From: Virgibacillus doumboii | GTDB lineage: Bacteria; Bacillota; Bacilli; Bacillales; Amphibacillaceae | Assembly: GCF_902806455.1 (NCBI RefSeq) | Contig: NZ_CADCWQ010000001.1 | Location: 2,542,001-2,606,000, forward strand | DNA length: 64,000 bases | Reading direction: 5' to 3' | Shown here: positions 1-8,779 of the stretch, in pieces | Layout of the letters: each line of letters opens with the position of its first letter | Numbering within the stretch: position 1 is the first letter of the stretch | The notes under the pieces: generated by a model | The model's database searches: none | The model's input: the letters and a program-made list of their open reading frames with translations, nothing else | Told to the model about the DNA's origin: nothing | Position numbers and translations under genes: made by a program

Positions 1-107
1 GACTGGTTGTTCGATTTAGCACCTGACTCATCAGATGAGTTTCCACAGGCAGCCAAAATAACTACTACTGTTAACATTACCATTAAAAATTTCCGATTGT
101 TTTTCAG
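1..107 (-). CDS. Lipoprotein, N-terminal part only (runs off the left edge)
   Basis: Reading leftward from 107 gives a short basic N-terminus (KNNRKF), a hydrophobic stretch and the lipobox ILAAC followed by GNSSDESG, which is the pattern of a Bacillus lipoprotein signal peptide. The best Shine-Dalgarno (GGGGGC, 115-120) lies 7 nt before a CTG codon at 105-107. ATG codons at 83 and 77 are in frame but would remove the positively charged n-region. I therefore prefer CTG as the start, which is unusual. About 35 residues are visible, too few to assign a family. The rest lies outside the window. Confidence 0.6.
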   Translation of the reverse strand, partial: MKNNRKFLMVMLTVVVILAACGNSSDESGAKSNNQ

Positions 108-287
108 TTTTTATGCCCCCTGCCATAAGTTGAATAAGAATTTTCCCAATAAATTACAATGATAGCATAAAAAATTGAATATTCCTTAGATAACGTCTTT
201 TTCCGATCAAATTCGTTTCGTATTTTATAATTTTCCTATATGATTTGATTGCATCACTGACCCGGTAGTATCGCTTCCGGACTTTCT

Positions 288-770
288 CTATTTAATATCG
301 TATATATCCCGAACAACCACATGTTCCGGCTGTTCAGGTATTCTTTTCAACGATTCTTTCAGGAACTCAGGATAAAGTACTATATCATCCAACTCATCAA
401 GGGGAACCCACTGATAAATCAGGCGATCCCCTTCTTCCCCATAAAAGGGGCCGTCACGCAGAGCCAGTTCCTCCGCTACCCCAGACACACTATAATACAG
501 CCCAATCTCATGAAAATCCCTCTCATTATATGTAAAAAAATTCTCCGTAATCCACAATAGCCTGTCCACTTTCACATCGAATCCAAGCTCTTCTTTTACT
601 TCACGTACTACTGTTGAAGCGGAATTCTCCATCATTTTCACTCTTCCGCCCGGCAGTGCCCAGTGTCCATCGTTTGCCTGCCGGTGGATGAGTACATGGC
701 CATTTACAATCATCACTGCTGCCGTCCGGTAATTGAATACGGCATTTTTCACGTCAAACGTAGCATCCAT
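288..770 (-). CDS. Nudix hydrolase
   Basis: A 160-residue protein with a complete Nudix box at residues 42-64: G, five residues, E48, seven residues, then REVKEELGF, matching GX5EX7REUXEEXGU. Nudix enzymes hydrolyse nucleoside diphosphates linked to another moiety, using Mg2+ bound by the box glutamates. The substrate cannot be read from the sequence. The ATG start at 770 follows a GGGG Shine-Dalgarno. It lies 21 bp downstream of the ecsB stop, so it may be cotranscribed with ecsAB. A cytosolic housekeeping or sanitising role is inferred. Confidence 0.9.
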   Translation of the reverse strand: MDATFDVKNAVFNYRTAAVMIVNGHVLIHRQANDGHWALPGGRVKMMENSASTVVREVKEELGFDVKVDRLLWITENFFTYNERDFHEIGLYYSVSGVAEELALRDGPFYGEEGDRLIYQWVPLDELDDIVLYPEFLKESLKRIPEQPEHVVVRDIYDIK

Positions 771-791
771 TTTGTTCCCCCTCTTGATTAA

Positions 792-2003
792 CTATCCCAT
801 TTTCTTTTTTACATAACCATTTATAAACAAATAATTAAATAACGTCCCGCCAGCCAAAACAATTAGAAAGCCCGTGATTTCACCGATCAATAACAATAAA
901 AGACTGAAAATTACCGTTTGGATAAATGTTAATTGAAAAAGCATTTTCACCAGAGACTTTTGGCGGACCTCCAACTCAACAGGATACAAATCCAGCCACA
1001 TATTCGTGCGATGATGATGGTAAAGTGTCATCATCTGAAAACTGCTCATGTACAGGAACAGAATGGCAAAGATTATTTTGATCCACATATTTGGAACAAA
1101 ATATATAAACAGCCCGCCAATAACAATCAACCGTACATACATCCCCAAATAGTCACTGCTGCGAACAAAGGAAATCCGGTACAAATAATCAAATGTATGT
1201 TTCTGCGTAAACGGCACATGACTAACAAGCTCGACAAGCCAGTGTCTGCTTTTCACCTTGTTTTTCAAGTGTGGAACATCGGTGAACATGTTAGCGAGAC
1301 GATAAAAAGCCTGCATACGATTGCGGTCTTTCTCAACCAGGACATCCCACAAAATTCCCGCTTGTTTTCTGGAAATCGTTAAATCATACAAAAATAGAAG
1401 CGTAAATAATAGCGTGGTAATGCCGGCGGTCAGCATTTCTCCCTGAATAATAAAATAGAACACAGCAATATTCAAAAGCATCCGCACAACCTGGTCAACC
1501 TGGCGAATTCCAGGCTCTCTGATCTTGAGCATCCACCAGTTTGCAATCAGATTCCAGCATTTGAAAATAACAACAACAAGAAGCGTCAATAAATAAACCT
1601 CTCCGACTCGTTCCGGATATGAAGCAAAATAAAGCGGGCCAAAAGCAGCTCCGGCAAGTAAAATTAAATACAGCTGGATTACAAAGCTATATATAAGTGC
1701 ATCCCGAAAATACGGACCCATTTTATTTTCAGCGGCAATCAGGAAAACCAAATCGGGTTCTTTTAACAGTGTTCGGACCGGACTGTAGCTTACCAACAGA
1801 CCAAACACCACTCCGCCAATAATAGCTGTTGGAAAGTTCTCGGGGAGCTGTGTCAGCCACTCTTGGTAATAATACGCAAGCGCCGAAACAAAAAACAGCA
1901 TGGCAAATGCGATATGACCGTTAAAAATATACCGTGTGTAACGGCTTGTCTCTTTCAGGTGCGCCGAAAACCGTTTTTTAAAAAAATCATGTGAATTAAA
2001 CAT
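792..2003 (-). CDS. ecsB: ABC transporter permease EcsB
   Basis: A 403-residue polytopic membrane protein with about eight to ten hydrophobic segments, matching the EcsB family. Its ATG start overlaps the end of ecsA by 8 bp, so the two are translationally coupled. In Bacillus subtilis the Ecs exporter affects protein secretion, competence and intramembrane proteolysis by RasP. A role in clearing peptides from the membrane is known for the family; the substrate here is inferred. No ecsC follows, and the next leftward gene is the Nudix hydrolase. Confidence 0.92.
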   Translation of the reverse strand: MFNSHDFFKKRFSAHLKETSRYTRYIFNGHIAFAMLFFVSALAYYYQEWLTQLPENFPTAIIGGVVFGLLVSYSPVRTLLKEPDLVFLIAAENKMGPYFRDALIYSFVIQLYLILLAGAAFGPLYFASYPERVGEVYLLTLLVVVIFKCWNLIANWWMLKIREPGIRQVDQVVRMLLNIAVFYFIIQGEMLTAGITTLLFTLLFLYDLTISRKQAGILWDVLVEKDRNRMQAFYRLANMFTDVPHLKNKVKSRHWLVELVSHVPFTQKHTFDYLYRISFVRSSDYLGMYVRLIVIGGLFIYFVPNMWIKIIFAILFLYMSSFQMMTLYHHHRTNMWLDLYPVELEVRQKSLVKMLFQLTFIQTVIFSLLLLLIGEITGFLIVLAGGTLFNYLFINGYVKKKMG

Positions 2004-2739
2004 GGCTATCTTCCTTTGTTAATTGCACATACAAATCATCGAGCGTTGCTCCAGGCATATTAAAGTCCTTGCGTAATTCATCAAGCGTTCCGACCGCACG
2101 TATCTCGCCCTCGTGCAAAATAACAAACCGGTCACAATTACGTTCGGCAGTTGCCAAAATGTGTGTTGACATCAAAACACCCGAGCCATTTGCTTTCATA
2201 TCATCCATTAATTGCAAATATGATTTTATTCCAAGCGGATCCAGACCTACAAATGGTTCATCGACAATATATAATGGCGGTTCAATTAGGAATGCGCACA
2301 TAATCATGACCTTCTGCCGCATCCCTTTGGAAAAATGCGTCGGGAACCATTTGAGCCGCTTCTCCATTCGAAATTCTTTCAACAAGGGTTCCAGTCTTTT
2401 TTCAAAGACATCTTTAGGGATATCATATGCCATTGCTGTCAGTTGCAGATGTTCATATAATGTCAATTCATCATAAAGGATAGGCATCTCGGGGATGTAG
2501 GCCATCTGATTCCGGTATGTTGTCGGGTTTTCCTGAAACGTTTTACCATTGACGGCGACTGTTCCCTTTTTCGCCTGCATCAATCCAATGATATGCTTGA
2601 TTGTTGTACTTTTTCCAGCACCGTTCAATCCGATAAGCCCAACAATTTCCCCCGGGAACAGATCAAATGAAATACCATGCAAAACGTTTTTATGTGTATA
2701 TCCACCGTAGAGATTTTCAATATGTAACAAAGGTTCCAC
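1996..2739 (-). CDS. ecsA: ABC transporter ATP-binding protein EcsA
   Basis: A 247-residue ABC ATPase. Walker A is GLNGAGKST (residues 37-45), the Q-loop region is intact, the signature reads FSKGMRQK instead of LSGGQ, Walker B is LYIVDEP and the H-loop histidine is in STHIL. The degenerate signature SKGM is typical of EcsA-like exporter ATPases. The GTG start at 2739 follows GGAGGAAG. It pairs with EcsB, whose gene overlaps the 3' end, and is divergent from hit, as in Bacillus subtilis. Confidence 0.94.
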   Translation of the reverse strand: MEPLLHIENLYGGYTHKNVLHGISFDLFPGEIVGLIGLNGAGKSTTIKHIIGLMQAKKGTVAVNGKTFQENPTTYRNQMAYIPEMPILYDELTLYEHLQLTAMAYDIPKDVFEKRLEPLLKEFRMEKRLKWFPTHFSKGMRQKVMIMCAFLIEPPLYIVDEPFVGLDPLGIKSYLQLMDDMKANGSGVLMSTHILATAERNCDRFVILHEGEIRAVGTLDELRKDFNMPGATLDDLYVQLTKEDSHV

Positions 2740-2999
2740 AAGACTTCCTCCTCGTTTTCACTTAGCTAAAATTTTACCATGTTTACCGGACTATGCCAAA
2801 AAAACCTCTCCCCGAATTTCGACAAAAAAGTACGTATATAATTCTGTTACCGGTACACAATATGAAATGAAGTAAAGAGGATGTACAACAGTCATAAAAT
2901 TTCGAGTTAAACACAAATGAGGTGTTGGCGATCGATAATTCTGTGATGAAAAATCTAATGATATAAACCCTTTTGCCAGGCCCGTCTCAAGAAATTGAG

Positions 3000-3151
3000 A
3001 TGTTGACAAAAAGGTTTTTTGTAATCACGTTAAAACGGCGGATGCGATTTAACTTAAATTACAAAGTCCCCAACGTTAGAAAGTCGTCATCCTCTTACTT
3101 CTTAAAGCAGGCAAGTCCACTAATCAGTGGGCTTGACCTGTTTATTTTTTT
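3000..3151 (+). ncRNA. Candidate small RNA ending in a strong terminator
   Basis: A stem CAGGcAAGtCCACT / AGTGGgCTTgaCCTG (3108-3140) is followed by TTTATTTTTTT. No rightward gene lies upstream, so the terminator needs another source. The preceding 50 nt hold C-rich, probably unpaired stretches (GTCCCC at 3066-3071, TCCTCTTAC near 3090), of the kind Bacillota small RNAs use to pair with Shine-Dalgarno sequences. A TTGACA is at 3003-3008, but I see no convincing -10, so the 5' end is a guess. Confidence 0.35.
3108..3151 (+). terminator. Orphan intrinsic terminator
   Basis: An imperfect stem of about 13 pairs is followed by a T-rich tail at 3141-3151. It is oriented rightward, with no coding sequence upstream on that strand. 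Confidence 0.75.
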
Positions 3152-3178
3152 GCTTTTAGTAAATGATTCTCTCCAATC

Positions 3179-3290
3179 CTTGATGAGTTACCGTTCTTCC
3201 GGTATTCTGCTTTATTCGGGCACTCATTGGCTTGATGAGTTACCGTTCTTCCAGTTTTCCGCTTCATTTGGTCACTCATAGGCCTGATGA
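3179..3290. repeat. 52-bp tandem repeat, two full copies and a partial third
   Basis: Units begin with cTTGATGAGT at 3179, 3231 and 3282 (the third reads CCTGATGAGT). Each full unit ends in ACTCAT, complementary to its own ATGAGT, so each can fold into a hairpin. The unit length equals that of the unrelated array at 10937. Confidence 0.75.
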
Positions 3291-3402
3291 GTGATTTCGT
3301 ATGTCAACTGCATTAAAACAACGTCAATAATCCTCCACTTCACTTTACTTTTACCCTCATTCCTTTATACAATAAAATAAAATACCTGTAGGAGTGATTT
3401 GA

Positions 3403-3828
3403 ATGGCACATGAGGACTGCATTTTTTGTAAGATTATTGACGGTGAAATTCCATCCGCAAAAGTTTATGAAGATGATCAGGTTTATGCATTTCTGGATAT
3501 CAGTCAGGTAACTAAAGGACACACACTTGTTATTCCGAAGACACATACCAAAAATATTTATGAAACACCACCGGAAATTGCAAGTGAATTATTTGAACGA
3601 GTTCCAAAAATCGCTAATGCCATCAAAAAGGTTTATCAGCCAATTGGCATGAACTTATTAAACAATAACGAAGAGCCTGCTGACCAATCAGTTTTCCATT
3701 TACATATTCATATCATACCACGGTACGGCGATGGTGACGGCTTTTCATCAAATTGGGAAGTGCATTCTGATGACTATTCACAGGAGGATCTACAGCAAGT
3801 CGCCAAAGACATTAATAATGCACTGTAA
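3403..3828 (+). CDS. hit: HIT family protein (Hit)
   Basis: A 141-residue histidine-triad protein with the active-site motif HLHIHIIP near residues 99-106 and an N-terminal CIFCKII metal-binding stretch typical of bacterial Hit proteins. The family hydrolyses nucleotide phosphoramidates or dinucleoside polyphosphates. The in vivo substrate is unknown. The ATG follows GGAGTG with 7-nt spacing. Its place between ecsA and trpP matches Bacillus subtilis. Confidence 0.95.
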   Translation: MAHEDCIFCKIIDGEIPSAKVYEDDQVYAFLDISQVTKGHTLVIPKTHTKNIYETPPEIASELFERVPKIANAIKKVYQPIGMNLLNNNEEPADQSVFHLHIHIIPRYGDGDGFSSNWEVHSDDYSQEDLQQVAKDINNAL

Positions 3829-3866
3829 AAATTAGAAAATTATTACTTTTTATTTTAGTATTTTTC

Positions 3867-3875
3867 TGGTATAAT
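3867..3875 (+). promoter_or_regulatory. Extended -10 promoter of trpP
   Basis: TGGTATAAT at 3867-3875 is a perfect TGN-TATAAT extended -10. The -35 region is weak. Transcription from here would give a leader of about 80 nt ahead of trpP. Confidence 0.6.
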
Positions 3876-3927
3876 AACGTTAAGTTTACGCAACCGGCAA
3901 TGAGTGCACAGTTGGTAAACTAAAAAT

Positions 3928-3956
3928 AAGCTAAGCATAGCTGAGAAGAGGAGAGG
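3928..3956 (+). promoter_or_regulatory. Predicted TRAP-binding site over the trpP Shine-Dalgarno
   Basis: Six NAG triplets occur with exact 2-nt spacers: AAG 3928, AAG 3933, TAG 3938, GAG 3943, GAG 3948 and GAG 3953. A further GAG lies at 3970 inside the gene. The last triplets contain the Shine-Dalgarno sequence itself (GAGGAGAGG, 3948-3956). In Bacillus subtilis, tryptophan-loaded TRAP binds such repeats and blocks translation of trpP. I infer the same here. Confidence 0.7.
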
Positions 3957-3961
3957 TACAA

Positions 3962-4483
3962 ATGAATACGAGAGTTTTGGTACTTTTATCATTGTTATTG
4001 GGGATTGGTGCGGTATTGCACTATGTCATTCCGGGATTTATTTATGGTATGAAACCTGACATGCTGTTGTCGATGATGTTTTTGGGGATTATCTTATTTC
4101 CAAAAGCAAAATATGTTGTAATATTATCAGTTGCAGCGGGAGTTATTTCCGCCATAACCACACAAACAGTTGGTGGCCAGATTGCAAACATGATTGATAA
4201 ACCGATTACCGGTTTATTATTTTTCGGACTGCTGTTACTGGTTAAAAATCGAATGAACGATAAACTGTATGTGCCCGTGTTAACAGCTGTTGGTACGATG
4301 ATTAGCGGATCAATATTTTTAACCGTTGCCCTTTATGTTGTTGGATTAATGGAAGGTGCATTTACATTACTGTTCCTGACAATCGTATTGCCTGCTGCTG
4401 CATTAAATACAGTTTTAATGATTGTGGTTTATCCAATTGTACAAAACATATTAAAACGGACACAGCCCCTGACAGTAACGTAA
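3962..4483 (+). CDS. trpP: Tryptophan transporter TrpP
   Basis: A 173-residue, very hydrophobic protein with about five membrane segments, matching the TrpP/YhaG family throughout, including GMKPDMLLSMMFLGI near the N-terminus and NMIDKP in the middle. It imports tryptophan, probably with an energising module by analogy with small ECF-type S proteins (inference). The ATG at 3962 lies 5 nt after a Shine-Dalgarno that is itself part of a NAG-repeat site, so translation is probably repressed by TRAP. A terminator follows. Confidence 0.93.
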   Translation: MNTRVLVLLSLLLGIGAVLHYVIPGFIYGMKPDMLLSMMFLGIILFPKAKYVVILSVAAGVISAITTQTVGGQIANMIDKPITGLLFFGLLLLVKNRMNDKLYVPVLTAVGTMISGSIFLTVALYVVGLMEGAFTLLFLTIVLPAAALNTVLMIVVYPIVQNILKRTQPLTVT

Positions 4484-4503
4484 ATAATTACAAGTTATAT
4501 CAA

Positions 4504-4534
4504 TCCTCTGGCACATCTTGTCAGAGGATTTTTT
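4504..4534 (+). terminator. trpP terminator
   Basis: TCCTCTG / CAGAGGA stem followed by six Ts. Confidence 0.9.
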
Positions 4535-4610
4535 AAAATAATACCATACGGGTTTGAAAGTAGTCTTAAACAAGGAAAAGATATATACGTGGTGAAAGGA
4601 GCGTATCGTA

Positions 4611-4976
4611 ATGGCAAACGGAAAATCATTATTATTGGGATTTATGGTTGGAGGTGCAGTTAGTGCTGCAGCAACCTTAATAAGTACACCTTCATCCGGA
4701 AAAGATTTTCGCAGCCGTGCCAAAGAGCAAAGCGGTGAATGGAAAGAGATGCTGGATAATCTGAAACTTGATGGCTTGCGTCTGAAGAAACAAATTACAG
4801 AAACCTCCCGGGAAGGTGCTGCACTGGTAAAAGAATTGACCCAGGAAATGAAAAATTCAGTTGAAGAATGGAAATCAACAGTTGAGCCGCACCAGGAGAG
4901 TATCCATAAAAATTTGGAACAGATTGAATCAAGCCTGAGGGACCTGGAAAGTAAAATGAAAAAAGAATCCGAATAA
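4611..4976 (+). CDS. yhaH: YtxH domain protein YhaH
   Basis: A 121-residue protein with one N-terminal membrane segment (about residues 6-26, LLLGFMVGGAVSAAATLI) followed by a charged, helical region rich in K and E with coiled-coil character. This is the YtxH-family layout, and position and length fit B. subtilis YhaH. Function is unknown; relatives are general-stress or envelope proteins. The ATG follows GGTGAAAGGAG. It has its own terminator downstream. Confidence 0.88.
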   Translation: MANGKSLLLGFMVGGAVSAAATLISTPSSGKDFRSRAKEQSGEWKEMLDNLKLDGLRLKKQITETSREGAALVKELTQEMKNSVEEWKSTVEPHQESIHKNLEQIESSLRDLESKMKKESE

Positions 4977-4985
4977 GATGAAAAG

Positions 4986-5015
4986 AAGTTATCGTAGGTT
5001 TACGGTAACTTTTTT
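4986..5015 (+). terminator. yhaH terminator
   Basis: AAGTTA-t-CGT / ACG-g-TAACTT stem followed by TTTTTT. Confidence 0.8.
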
Positions 5016-5035
5016 GTTACCGGGGTTGGTCGGCT

Positions 5036-5180
5036 CTCAAGCGGATGTTTCTGCTGTGGGGCTGATGTTGATTTACTCTCGGGCTGATGTTTTTTACTCC
5101 CGGGTTGATATTTCCGCTGTCCAGTTGATATACGCGCCCCTCCGGTTGATGTTGCTGTCCAGACGATATTTTTCCCCCGA
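5036..5180. repeat. Degenerate 20-21 bp repeats
   Basis: About seven imperfect units of the type gGCTGATGTTTctGCTgtcc follow each other. They resemble the cleaner 20-bp array at 54971-55110 (CTGCCGATGTTTCTGCT). A short frame through them has no ribosome binding site; I treat it as non-coding repeat. Confidence 0.65.
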
Positions 5181-5235
5181 GTAGCCCGCCCTAAGATCCC
5201 AGAACCAGTACTCCTGCCCCATTAGTAAAGCCAAA

Positions 5236-5266
5236 AAAAGACTGCCCATTCGGACAGTCTTTTTAT
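5236..5266 (-). terminator. opuA operon terminator
   Basis: On the minus strand a GACTGTCC / GGGCAGTC stem is flanked by A and T runs just after opuAC. Confidence 0.9.
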
Positions 5267-5280
5267 TGTTTCCTATTTAA

Positions 5281-6246
5281 TTACTCACCAATACCCTCAG
5301 TCCATTTTTTCAGAAGATCAGGATTGTTTTCAAGGAATTGGCTTGCTGCATCAGCTGGTTCTGTACCATTATTGATTTCAACCAGCAGTGTGTTTTCCGT
5401 TTCCGTATTGTAATCTTCAGTAATACGCTTCACGACCTCATATGCTGCAGGTGAGTCTTCCTTGAAACTTGTATGTGCTACAGCTTCGATACGGTCACCT
5501 TCACCACCGTATACTTCTTTAGGGTCTTCCAGCATCTTCAGATCCATTTCTGCAAACATCCAGTGTGGTTTCCAGCCTGGGACAATAATTGGCTCTTCAT
5601 TTTCAATTTTTGTCTGCAGTTCAGACAGCATTGCACCTTCAGAGCTTGCTTGCAGTTCCCAATTTTCCAAACCATATTCTTCAATTGCTGTTTGCGTGTT
5701 CTGCATAACACCAGCACCTGGGTCAATACCAGTGATTGTCCAATCTGTAGCTTCGCCCAATTCCTTATTACCTTTCAGGTCTTTAATTGAGTTCACATCC
5801 ATATAGGAAGGAACTGTCATAGCAAGTGGAGCTTTGTCAACAAATGCACCGATAGCTTCCACATCGTTCTGATATTTATCCCAGTAAGACTGGTGAGTTG
5901 CTGGCAGCCATGAAGCTGTCATAAAGGATGAATCATCATTGGCAACACTAGTCCACATCGAACCAGCATCAACCTGCTTCGTTTCCACAGTGTAGCCTAC
6001 TTCTTCCAGAACCTGAGCTACCAAAGGCGTACGTGCAATTGCGCCTGCCCATGCAACATATGGAATAGTCAGTTCTGATTCACCAAGTTCCAAGCCACTG
6101 CTGCTTTCACTGCTTTCGCTGCCGTCGCTGCCGCTGTCGCCAGAGTTGTCGCTTCCTTCTTCACTATCTCCACCGCCACATGCTACCAACGTAAGTGCCA
6201 GCACGAATACTGCAGCTAAACCTAGAAGTTTAAATTTCTTAAACAT
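5281..6246 (-). CDS. opuAC: Glycine betaine-binding lipoprotein OpuAC
   Basis: A 321-residue substrate-binding lipoprotein. It has a signal peptide with lipobox LVAC at about residues 20-23, an acidic Ser/Gly/Asp-rich linker (about 24-50), then an OpuAC-type binding domain with aromatic residues suited to a cation-pi cage (several W and Y). It would deliver glycine betaine or proline betaine to OpuAA-AB at the membrane. Last gene of a three-gene operon followed by a terminator. The acidic linker fits a halotolerant host. Confidence 0.93.
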   Translation of the reverse strand: MFKKFKLLGLAAVFVLALTLVACGGGDSEEGSDNSGDSGSDGSESSESSSGLELGESELTIPYVAWAGAIARTPLVAQVLEEVGYTVETKQVDAGSMWTSVANDDSSFMTASWLPATHQSYWDKYQNDVEAIGAFVDKAPLAMTVPSYMDVNSIKDLKGNKELGEATDWTITGIDPGAGVMQNTQTAIEEYGLENWELQASSEGAMLSELQTKIENEEPIIVPGWKPHWMFAEMDLKMLEDPKEVYGGEGDRIEAVAHTSFKEDSPAAYEVVKRITEDYNTETENTLLVEINNGTEPADAASQFLENNPDLLKKWTEGIGE

Positions 6247-6330
6247 AGTAATCCATTCCTCCTAAAAATCTAATGATGTATATGTTCGAGTTATCTTATA
6301 TCTCCTTGAAAAAGAAAACCCGTGAACAAC

Positions 6331-7173
6331 TTAACCTTTGTTTGCCCCTTGTGTTATACGGTCAAGTAACATTGCAAGTATAACAAGAGACAGACCACCT
6401 TCAAAACCTGGTCCGATTGCAACCTGCGTTACAGCCCTGTATACGACTGTACCAAGGCCTGGAGCCCCTACCATTGAGGCGATAACAACCATCGATAATG
6501 AAAGCATGATTGTCTGGTTAACGCCTGCCATGATTGTTGGCATAGCAAGCGGGATTTGAACTTTTGTCAATCTTTGCCCCGTTGAAGAACCAAATGCATT
6601 TGATGCTTCAATCAATTCCTGATCAACCTGGCGAATACCAAGGTTTGCAAGCCTTACAGTTGGCGGCATAGCAAAGATGATTGTAGCAACTACACCCGGT
6701 ACCATACCCAGACTGAAGAAAACAACCGCCGGGATCAAATAAACGAAGGCCGGCATCGTCTGCATAAAGTCGAGAACAGGTGTTACAATTGCCTGCACAG
6801 CATTTTTCTGTGACATCCAAATACCAATCGGGATCCCAATGACCATCGAAATTACAACTGAGACTATAACAAGTGAAACTGTTTCAATTGTTTCCGGCCA
6901 ATAACCAAGATTGTTAACAAGACCAAGTCCAATGAGTCCAAAAAGACCCAATTTCCAGTTGACAACCCACCACGCGAGCAATGCAACTAAAACAATCAGT
7001 AAAATTGGTGGAACAAGTTCTAATAGTAAAACAAAATTCTCAGTAATAAATTCAAGGACTAATGTAATGGTGTCAAAGACTGCTGCAAAAGATTCAGTTA
7101 AAAAATCAACAAATGATTCTACCCAACTAGCTAATGGAAGTTTGGGGAAAAGTGTCCCTTGAATATCATCCAT
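6331..7173 (-). CDS. opuAB: Glycine betaine ABC transporter permease OpuAB
   Basis: A 280-residue permease with about seven membrane segments and the binding-protein-dependent transport motif ([20 protein letters not shown]) that docks the ATPase. I chose the ATG at 7173: it follows GGGGGTGAAG by 6 nt, overlaps opuAA by 8 bp and gives the start MDDIQ. A GTG/ATG pair up to 7197 is the alternative. It imports osmoprotectants together with OpuAA and OpuAC. Confidence 0.92.
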   Translation of the reverse strand: MDDIQGTLFPKLPLASWVESFVDFLTESFAAVFDTITLVLEFITENFVLLLELVPPILLIVLVALLAWWVVNWKLGLFGLIGLGLVNNLGYWPETIETVSLVIVSVVISMVIGIPIGIWMSQKNAVQAIVTPVLDFMQTMPAFVYLIPAVVFFSLGMVPGVVATIIFAMPPTVRLANLGIRQVDQELIEASNAFGSSTGQRLTKVQIPLAMPTIMAGVNQTIMLSLSMVVIASMVGAPGLGTVVYRAVTQVAIGPGFEGGLSLVILAMLLDRITQGANKG

Positions 7174-8380
7174 CTGCTTCTTCACCCCCATTTCCATTAA
7201 TCACTTCATCATCACCTGCAAGTGCTGCTATTACAGAACCTCTTACAACAATACCTGCCAGTTTTCCGGAATCATCTACAACGGAAACTGGTGCATATGC
7301 TTCTGCCATTGGTTCAAACAGATCAGCAAGCAATGTATCCGGATGGACGGTTGGTATATCTCGTGTGATGACTTCTTCCAGGCCCAATTTTTCCTTTGCA
7401 GCCTTTGCGGCTTGGTCTGCTGTGACATAGCCAAGCAGTTTACGCTTATTGTCCACTACATAAATGGTTGACACACCGTTGTCCTTCATCAACTTCAGCG
7501 CAACATTTGCTCCCTTGTCAACCGTTACAGTTTCTGCACGCTTCATAACGTGAGATGCTGTCAACACTTTGGCAAGGTCAACGTCTTCAACGAATCGCTC
7601 CACATAATCGTTCGCTGGATCCATTAAAATTTCTTCAGCTGTTCCGATTTGGACAATACTTCCATCCTTCATCAGAGCAATCCTATCGCCAATCCGAAGT
7701 GCCTCATCCAGATCGTGTGTAATGAATATAATCGTTTTATGCACCCTTTGTTGCAGTTCCATTAATTCATCCTGCATATCTTTCCGAATCAATGGGTCCA
7801 ATGCACTAAAAGCTTCGTCCATTAATAGGATATCCGGATCATTGGCAAGCGCTCTTGCCAGACCTACACGTTGCTGCATACCGCCAGAAAGTTCATTTGG
7901 GTATTTATCCAAATACCCGCCCAGGCCAACCAGTTCAAGAGCCTCGCGAGCCTTTTTGGCACGTTCCTCTTTGTCTGTACCTTGAATTTCCAAACCGTAT
8001 TCAGCGTTTTTAAGTATTGTTTTGTGAGGAAGCAACGCAAAATTCTGGAAAACCATACTCATTTTTTTCCTGCGTACGTCACGGAGTCGTTCTTTATTCA
8101 TTTCCGTAATATTTTCCTCGCCCAGCCATACATTACCTGAAGTTGGTTCAATCAAACGGTTCAACATACGAACGAGCGTGGATTTACCACTTCCTGATAA
8201 ACCCATAATAACAAAGACTTCTCCATCGTCGACTTCAAATGAAGCCTGGTTTACGCCGACCGTCATTCCGGTAAGCTTCAGAATTTCATCTTTTGATTTA
8301 TTTTCGTCAAGGTATTTGACGGCTTGCCTCGGGCGCCTTCCGAATATCTTTGTTAATTTTTCAACCTTGATTTTACTCAT
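7166..8380 (-). CDS. opuAA: Glycine betaine ABC transporter ATPase OpuAA
   Basis: A 404-residue ATPase: Walker [10 protein letters not shown] (residues 60-68), signature LSGGMQQR, Walker B ILLMDEA, then tandem CBS domains in the C-terminal 130 residues. In OpuA-type importers CBS domains sense ionic strength or cyclic-di-AMP and gate transport. First gene of opuAA-AB-AC. The ATG follows GAGGTGAAAAG. It is divergent from a GbsR-type gene that probably controls it. Confidence 0.95.
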   Translation of the reverse strand: MSKIKVEKLTKIFGRRPRQAVKYLDENKSKDEILKLTGMTVGVNQASFEVDDGEVFVIMGLSGSGKSTLVRMLNRLIEPTSGNVWLGEENITEMNKERLRDVRRKKMSMVFQNFALLPHKTILKNAEYGLEIQGTDKEERAKKAREALELVGLGGYLDKYPNELSGGMQQRVGLARALANDPDILLMDEAFSALDPLIRKDMQDELMELQQRVHKTIIFITHDLDEALRIGDRIALMKDGSIVQIGTAEEILMDPANDYVERFVEDVDLAKVLTASHVMKRAETVTVDKGANVALKLMKDNGVSTIYVVDNKRKLLGYVTADQAAKAAKEKLGLEEVITRDIPTVHPDTLLADLFEPMAEAYAPVSVVDDSGKLAGIVVRGSVIAALAGDDEVINGNGGEEADG

Positions 8381-8753
8381 CTTTTCACCTCGCTTAACTC
8401 CTGTACTGTGGTTTTACTACTCTTTCATGAGTATTTTATACATGATTAACTTTTTCATGTATGTATGCAGAAATGAACCAGGTCTCTGCCAAAAGAAATT
8501 TGATAGATTCCAGAGCAACTTTTCTATCTGTCTCTGATACTATTTGCCCCCTTCATTCCATCAAACTTTAACGGAAGGTGATAATAGTCATCCTACTTTT
8601 CTATCAGATTAAATTCATAAAAAAGATAAATCACAACTATGTGTTTGCATCATTAACAATAAATTTAATTGACCATAAATCACCCACTACATAACTATAT
8701 AACTTTTCCCATGAAAAATTCAACTATTAAATACCATTAATTTTGTATATATT

Positions 8754-8779
8754 TTTTGTACAGTTTAAACTGTACAAAA
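8754..8779. promoter_or_regulatory. Perfect 26-bp palindrome, candidate operator
   Basis: TTTTGTACAGTTT is followed directly by its exact reverse complement, centred at 8766/8767. It lies 374 bp before opuAA and 257 bp before the GbsR-like gene. Size and symmetry suit a dimeric winged-helix (MarR/GbsR) regulator; no T-tract makes it a terminator. Confidence 0.55.

Larger units (their letters stand above)
2740..3402. other. Divergent ecsA-hit intergenic region
   Basis: No convincing gene is seen in 663 bp. It holds an orphan rightward terminator (3108-3151), possibly the 3' end of a small RNA, and a short 52-bp tandem repeat (3179-3290). Open frames across it lack ribosome binding sites and domain features. 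Confidence 0.6.

Noticed and set aside
2973..3281. Rightward frame of 102 codons in the ecsA-hit gap
   Set aside because: It passes through the orphan terminator and the 52-bp repeat and has no start signal.
4978..5184. Protein-coding frame of 68 codons after yhaH
   Set aside because: It starts inside the yhaH terminator, has no ribosome binding site and mostly translates a 21-bp repeat.
8754..8779. Terminator for opuA or the regulator gene
   Set aside because: The palindrome is upstream of both genes and has no adequate T-tract after a GC-rich stem.
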